A stretch of DNA of 64,000 nucleotides, from the NCBI GenBank assembly GCA_905250025.1, contig CAJNOJ010000097.1:297377-361376 (forward strand). Direction: 5' to 3'. How positions within the stretch are numbered: position 1 is the first letter of the stretch; the number at the start of each line of letters is the position of its first letter. The notes below the pieces were generated by a model that did not search any database, was not told where the DNA came from, and saw nothing but the letters and a program-made list of their open reading frames with translations. The DNA comes from Adineta ricciae (taxonomy: Eukaryota > Rotifera > Eurotatoria > Adinetida > Adinetidae). Shown here piece by piece: positions 57,930 to 64,000 of the stretch. The position numbers and the translations under genes were made by a program.

Positions 57930-58934
57930 ATGATTAAGAAACTATTGATTTCCCCGATTGTTACACGTACACTTTTTCGAAAAAACTCGCCAAGAACGTA
58001 TGATATCATTACGTCCAGTGCTTATAAGACAAATAATCTTCCGCGAGTTGTTCCAAAGGAAATTCCTCGACCCAATAATCTTTATAATTTAGTCAGCGGA
58101 CCTTATCGAGCTTCGACGATCATCAAAAACCAATGGCAATTAGAAGGTATACGTGCAGCATGTCGTCGAGCTCGTACTATAATCGATACGGTTTCGGAAT
58201 CTGTTCAAGTTGGCGTAACAACTGATGCCATCGACAAATTAGTTCATGAACTATGTATTTCACTCGGCTGTTACCCGGCGCCACTTCATTACGAAGAATT
58301 TCCTCGTTCATGTTGTACGAGTGTGAACAATATAGCTTTACACGGCATACCGGATGGACGACCTTTGAAAGCAAATGATGTACTTAAACTAGATGTCTCT
58401 GTCTACTATAATGGATTTTTTGGTGATGTGTCGGAAACTTATCTAGTATCTGATAATGAGAAAACTTCCGTCGATAATGATGCACTCTATTTAATAACCC
58501 ATGCACGGCGATGTCGCGATCGAGCAATTGCTGTGTGTCGACCAGGCATAGAATTCTCTGTTATTGGTCGCGCTTGTGAAGAGTACATTAAACAATGTAC
58601 AGGATTGAAATTAGTCAAGAATGCGTGTGGACATGGGCTCGGCGAACAACTACATGAACCGCCGCAAATTTTACATTATTACGATCCAAGTGAAAAGCAA
58701 ATGCAATGGACTATGCAAGAAGGAATGGTCTTCGCTATTGAACCAGTCGTTACAGAAGGCGATGGTCGAGTAAAGATGTGCGATGACGATATTCAAGTAT
58801 GTACAGTCGATAATTCACGTTGTGCACAATTCGAACATACGATAGCAATCACATCGAACGGTTACGAGATCTTGACGGAAGGCAAAACGGATATGCGACC
58901 GAATGTATTAGAAAAAAAGGCGGTTTTTGTGTAA
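57930..58934 (+). CDS. METAP1D: Methionine aminopeptidase type 1D, mitochondrial
   Basis: Single-exon gene of 334 residues. Removes initiator methionine from organellar proteins. The first 30 residues are basic and Ser/Thr-rich (MIKKLLISPIVTRTLFRK), suiting a mitochondrial targeting peptide. The pita-bread fold follows: FPRSCCTSVNNIALHGIPD with the substrate-binding His, LDVSVYYNGFFGD with both metal-binding Asp residues, GHGLGEQLHEPPQILHYY with the metal-binding His and the second conserved His, MVFAIEPVV with a metal-binding Glu, and AQFEHTIAIT with the last Glu. All five metal ligands of the family are present. The start is the first ATG and has an upstream stop. Intronless, unlike almost every other gene here. 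Confidence 0.95.
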   Translation: MIKKLLISPIVTRTLFRKNSPRTYDIITSSAYKTNNLPRVVPKEIPRPNNLYNLVSGPYRASTIIKNQWQLEGIRAACRRARTIIDTVSESVQVGVTTDAIDKLVHELCISLGCYPAPLHYEEFPRSCCTSVNNIALHGIPDGRPLKANDVLKLDVSVYYNGFFGDVSETYLVSDNEKTSVDNDALYLITHARRCRDRAIAVCRPGIEFSVIGRACEEYIKQCTGLKLVKNACGHGLGEQLHEPPQILHYYDPSEKQMQWTMQEGMVFAIEPVVTEGDGRVKMCDDDIQVCTVDNSRCAQFEHTIAITSNGYEILTEGKTDMRPNVLEKKAVFV

Positions 58935-60034
58935 ATTTTCTATCATTTTTTGATACTGTATCGAATGTTATATTTTTTAGACGAAAAACAATATCTTTTT
59001 TTCATATCTATGTATACTCAAAACAAGCAAAGACATTGAACGAAAAGATCATATCTATTATCTGTATTTAACGCGTCTAGTCGTGATTGATATTTAAATT
59101 TCTTATCGGTTGAACGGTATCAGATAACGCAATGTTTATTGACGATTACTTTTGATAGATGGGATAGCGTAAAACTCAACTTTGACTAGTTTCTCATATC
59201 TCATAAATTACATCGCTTATAAGTTGTTCGTCATTTGATGAGAAGTCAGGGATTGTATTTGTATAGAGACATTATTACATAAATTAAGGAAATGATGTCA
59301 TCTATCGGCGAACAGTTTGAAATAACACATGGGAAGCATTGATCATTTTCAATTATAAATATTACGTACTTCAGCTAACGGAATCGATTAAATCTCGTAT
59401 TCAAGGTGAAGGGATCTTCTCAAGAGTTTCATAATCGAAGGGGAAAACATTCATTATTGGTTTGTCAACATGAAATCTCTATTCTACATGCTGCTGCTGA
59501 TGACGATGATCATAAACACGAATAAAAAGAGAGAACAAAAATAAATAGACGAGTACTTTTAAACAAATAAAAAAAAACAAAATTTCACACATATGAGACA
59601 AAAAACAAAGAGAAAAAAGAAAGAAGATAGACGATTTTTTTTTATTAAAAGACAGTGAAAAGGAAAGAAAATTACCTAAAAAAAAACAAACTGAGATGGA
59701 TAAAAATCAGATCTTTTGTCTCCCTCTCTCTGGTATTTTTTTTTAATATTCATTTTTGTTTTGTACGAAGGGATTCGCGAACAATAAGATTTGTCTTATG
59801 ATACATTATTGCTGATAGAGCAAGACAACACATGCATACAGATTGTGACTATGAGAATAAGGAATCCAAATCAAAGACGGTAGAAAAAAAAAGAAACGAA
59901 AAACAACAACTGTTCGAAGCGATGATGAGCGGTGAGGAGTAAAGAATTGTTCAATGAATAAGAATAGCAGCACCAATACATCATAGGAGAGGAATCGTGA
60001 TCAAAATGCTTGTGTAAAGAAATCAAAAGTAAAT
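58935..60034. other. Convergent spacer METAP1D / EGF-WD40 gene
   Basis: 3' flanks of two convergent genes; A-rich and T-rich runs at 59560-59760. No gene, RNA gene or repeat family recognised. The open stretch 60010-60261 on the plus strand is antisense to the WD40 exon. Confidence 0.5.
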
Positions 60035-63000
60035 TTATCGTTGTACAGAGACAACGCGAAGCATTAGTAATTGTCTTTCACCATCTTTGTCACCGATGGC
60101 AACTATTGTTCGATTATGTGCAGCCATATGTATATCAACTGGTGTCATACCAACAGGCATTGTCGACGCGATTTGACCCGTCTGTAAACGCCATAAACAT
60201 ATATTTTGATCTTTCGAACCAGTTGCAACTAATTGATTCGTTGAAATACATGAACAAGTAATCTAAACGAAGAATTTTGAGAAATCGAGAGAGAAAAGAA
60301 TCAAGGAAAGTACTTCTCGTTTATGTCCAACTAATTTTGAAACCAATTCTTTGGAATTCGAATCCCAAACTTTGCCTGTACCATCGGCACTTGTTGAAAC
60401 AAAACATGAACGATCGGGTGATAATTTTAAATCAGTAATACGATCACGGTGTGCATTTTGTCCATTGTCATTTAATGTGTGTAAACGTTGACATGACGCG
60501 ATATCCCAAAGAACTAATTGTCCGTTCTTTGTTCCGGTTACCATTTGTTCATTATTCAAAACGATCGAACATTTTGGATCAGAATCTAATGCTATTGTTG
60601 GTGGTTGAATCAATTCTTGTTGGGTTGTTAAGTCAAACACGACAAATGTTGTTGAACCTGGACCTGATGGGCAGCCAACAATTGCATGACGTTCATCAGG
60701 AGTCAAACTGATAAATGAAGGTGAGCCACCATAAGACTGATTTGTATCTGATTTGATTTCTTTTGTCAATTCGGAATTATTCAAATCGAGAATGCCAACT
60801 GATATACCACGTCCGTATTTTTGATTACCAGCCATAACTAGATTATTTGAGTTGTTACTTAATGTGAATGTGGCACATTTTATTTGATGAGTCAATTGAA
60901 CCGGTTTGCCGGTATTAACATCCCAGATCTAAACAGAAATTTAATCCATAAGGTAAACGAATCAACCGGAAGAACAAGAACGTACTTGAAGTACACATGG
61001 TTGAGCATCGACACCGTCACTAGCCAATCCAACCAAGAGTGTGCCACTACACGCCAAGGCCACTTTACTACAATTGACACTGGTTCCTTGCATACTTGAT
61101 ACGAGTTGACCGTTCTATAGAAAAGAAGATGAATCTCTTATTCTCTCAAAGATTATTCTCCTTACAACAGCGTCCCAGATTTGCGGAGGTCCTTGACTTT
61201 GTCCAACGATTGCATATTTTCCATTAGGTGTCATGCTAACCGAATTGATATTACTTAGTTCATAGTCTGTTTGAAGGCCACCGTCCGCAAACATGGCATT
61301 CATTGAATAGCCACCGCCAGCATTCTCCCATGATTCGAATGTATCACGATATCCTTCCGTGGCCATGCCACGACCATAACCAAAATCTCCGACAGGTGGT
61401 GCATGATAATCTGTTTCGATGACGTGTTCTAAACATTGAAAACAACAAATAGAATTATATGCGATTAAAACCATTAGAAATATAATGGTATCAAGCGACA
61501 TGCAAGAATGCAAATGACGAAACAACAATCATATGCGTGCGTATTCCTACGTTGAGAATAGGCTGCCGATGATTGTTGATGATGAGCATCGCGTGCAAAA
61601 TCACCATAACGAGATGAAAGTGTTGGATATGTAGTGAAAATACCACCTGCGGTATCCATACCGCCGTATTCTCTAACGATTTCTGTAAGGTGATAGTCAT
61701 GACTTTCTATTCTAATGATATCTAATATAGATCTTGCAAAACTTACCGCGTGTCTGTTCGATACGCGTTGTTTCCAATCCACCGGATGATCCAGCAGCTG
61801 CTGATGCGGCCATATTATCGCCACGTTGATCAATTAATTGTAAATCACGTACTGCATGGCTTGCAGGACCAGTATAAAGTGCTATGAAAAGAAAAGTATT
61901 CATAACGTGTTAGTTGTCAATGTCATGCCGTCATTTTCAGTATATGTCATACCTGATGTTCCTGTTAATACTGGTAAGTAGCCTGAACGAGTACCGCCTG
62001 GCAAGCACGCGCCATGTGTACATTTACGTGCAGCAAAAGCTAATGCGAGTGGAATTAGAAGTAGAGCGCTGACAATTGCCAAGATCCATCCGATGGGACC
62101 GGCACGAGCACCCAATACACGCCCATAATCAATTAATTGTCCTTTTTTAGGGCCAATGACAGAGGCCGTTAATGGCTCTCGAGGTAAAGTTGAAGCGACA
62201 TAAGAGATTGGAGGTGGAGTAGCAACTAGACAATAGTAGAAACAAAGAAACAATCATCTATTCATGATAAAAGAAGTAATGCATTGCATACGTGGAGTTT
62301 CACAATGATATCCTGTGTAGCCTTCCGGACATAAACAACGACCTTCATGACATGTTCCGTGATTACAATTGATACCAGCACAGAGATCGGCTAGAATGAA
62401 GAAACGATTATTTCTGTTCTTGTTCGTTGATTTTAAAACTAGAACTTACCAGGTGGAATATCACATCGTGCTCCTGTATATCCTGAATGACATTCACAAA
62501 TACCCTCTCGACATTGACCATACGCACAGTATACATTATCGCATGGATTGGGTCGATGAACTAAATAATTCAATTGAGGAAATTGCTATTTTTTTTTAAT
62601 TTCATTCCATCATTACCATCTCGACAATCATCACCGTAATAGGGTGGTGAACAAATACATCGTCGACTATTTCCTTCCGGAACACATTGGCCATTATTTG
62701 CACATGGATACACTGCACAAACATCCTCTTGAAAATGTAAGAAAACGTAAACTGATTGAACATTGCGTCAAGTTCAAATAACTAACCTTGACAATGACTT
62801 CCTACACGGCCCGCTGGACATATACACCGAGGGACACCTCGATCATTCGTGCAGGTACCACCTGAGCAATCGTAGCGTAAACATGGATCAACTAAAGATA
62901 AAAAGATAATAACTTGATAAGTAAATTCCAAAACGGAAGAAAAAAATATTCAATTTGATAAATAAATCTCGGAGCCATATCATAGCCAAACAAGCGCAAA

Positions 63001-63853
63001 GCATACTTTCATGCATTTAGAACAACATTGTATGTGAGAAAAAAAGAAATTCACATTCCGTTAAATAAAATTAGAAACAGCACATTCCTCATGAAATTAT
63101 TATGATTATCCTTGATAAGTAAATGTAGTAATGAATGAAATTTATAGTGAGAGGATAGAAAAAAAAGAAGCCTAGTTGCGCCTTTTGCCTTCAAATGGCC
63201 TTGCATAGAATAGAATAAGACAATTTCATTCGTTTGTTTAGAAAGGACGGAATGAGCATATAGACTGGCTACTCACTACCGTCATCAGCATTCGCTGCAT
63301 CCAAGCACACGACACCCATATAACCAGGCATACATTCACAGTACGGTGTACCATCATGCCGGTTAGTCAGACATCGTCCATAATTGCAATTGACATTTTC
63401 ACAGGAGTCTGTAGAAACGATCAAGACAATTGAAAGACGAACCAAAAAAAGATAGTTTCTTTTTCTGTCAAGAGACCCGTGCAGACTTTCTCATCTTCAC
63501 AAACAAACATCATTCCACTGATTTCGTTGAGGAAATAGAATACAACAACTCAAAAGACAATAATAGAAACGAACAAACCAAACGTGCTTAATAAATCACT
63601 CTCTCTCCCTTTCACACATACCATCGGATTCATAACAATTCGGTCCGCGAAAACCTGGTGCACATTGACACACAGGTTGACTATCCTGTTGAACCGTACA
63701 TACACCTTCGTTGTAGCAAACAAAGTTCGCGCACGGATCGATTTGTCGATCACATACTGCGCCTTCATATCCTCGATGGCATTCGCATCTGTACGACGTG
63801 CCCTCGTTGATACATGTACCATAATTGCACGACACTCTGGCACAAGCGTCTTT
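60035..63853 (-). CDS. Transmembrane protein with EGF repeats and cytoplasmic WD40 region (5' end outside window)
   Basis: More than ten exons in the window. Extracellular part: seven EGF-like modules (for example CNYGTCINEGTSYRCECHRGY, about 63830; then NCNYGRCLTN, YDCSGGTC, YPCANNGQC, NVYCAYGQC, and CHEGRCLCPEG at about 62350). The EGF exons are joined by phase-1 introns, the usual pattern for exon-shuffled EGF modules. Transmembrane helix: GPIGWILAIVSALLLIPLAL at about 62075-62130, followed by a Gly/Tyr-rich juxtamembrane tail. Cytoplasmic part, about 61290-60035: WD-type repeats with IWDAV, LVLWDIASC, GKVWDSNS, ICLWRLQTG and the GTKNGQ, STSADGTG, and ATGSKDQN turns. Stop TAA 60035-60037. 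The 5' exon at the right edge has an acceptor (63855-63865), so earlier exons are beyond the window. Probably a cell-surface receptor with a WD40 scaffold inside; I do not know this architecture as a named family. Confidence 0.87.
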
Positions 63854-64000
63854 ACGGATTAAGATAAAGAAGAAGAAGAAAAAAAATTAAATTAAATGTA
63901 CGATATCTAAATCTAATTATCGAGTTCTCGGGGGCCATACTAGAAAGTACTAATGTACTACAACTAGACTAATGCACGAACACGATAGCAGATCGATCTG
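63854..64000 (-). other. Intron of the EGF-WD40 gene
   Basis: Sequence upstream of the most 5' visible EGF exon: CT-rich tract (TTCTTCTTCTTC on the minus strand) ahead of an AG acceptor. No coding sequence seen. Confidence 0.5.

Noticed and set aside
1-64000. Transposons, long terminal repeats, telomeric repeats, CRISPR arrays, tRNA or rRNA genes
   Set aside because: No transposase or reverse-transcriptase motifs, no terminal repeats, no tRNA A/B-box pairs and no rRNA-like sequence were found by eye; a tRNAscan and repeat search would be needed to exclude short ones.

Overview
The window is nuclear DNA of an animal, most probably a bdelloid rotifer. The evidence is AT-rich sequence, many short GT-AG introns (about 45-70 nt), clear animal orthologues (myosin VIIa, torsin, FANCE, an aminergic GPCR), very compact same-strand gene spacing with splice acceptors just upstream of start codons (as expected with spliced-leader trans-splicing), and a bacterial-type SecA-like motor encoded by an intron-containing gene. 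The species assignment is inference; the presence of animal genes is read from the sequence.

Layout. 1-7071, minus strand: a compact run transcribed leftwards, TRMT10A -> POLE3 -> pantothenate kinase -> torsin -> CCDC149 (3' end cut by the window edge), with gaps of 82, 475, 151 and 140 bp. 7072-9779: no intact gene; 8309-9700 holds a decayed plus-strand gene with at least eight in-frame stops. 9780-26806, plus strand: the unusual locus. A coiled-coil protein with an internal hydrophobic segment is followed after 112 bp by a very large gene for a HEAT-like / SecA-like ATPase / TPR-like / hydrophobic / OTU-like protein. That gene appears as two overlapping pieces (13199-20876 and 20878-26806) that share about 3.64 kb and meet at a single N (20877). 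An unmerged contig join is the simplest explanation, a true tandem duplication the alternative. 27255-31783, minus: three unassigned genes. 33801-43219, minus: complete myosin VIIa.

44522-49016, plus: UBE3D-like HECT_2 ubiquitin ligase, then an SLC22-like transporter. 50260-52025, minus: muscarinic/histamine-type GPCR. 53822-54035: antisense remnant of a calumenin exon. 55259-57743, minus: calumenin/reticulocalbin and FANCE, the latter sharing a 186 bp divergent promoter region with METAP1D (57930-58934, plus). 60035-63853, minus: a transmembrane protein with extracellular EGF repeats and a cytoplasmic WD40 region, 5' end outside the window.

The housekeeping genes are ordinary. The part most likely to be undescribed is 9780-26806: a SecA-type motor rebuilt into a eukaryotic giant protein, next to (and perhaps co-transcribed with) a coiled-coil protein carrying a membrane-like segment. 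Function cannot be read from sequence alone; intracellular transport, defence, or a domesticated effector are all open.
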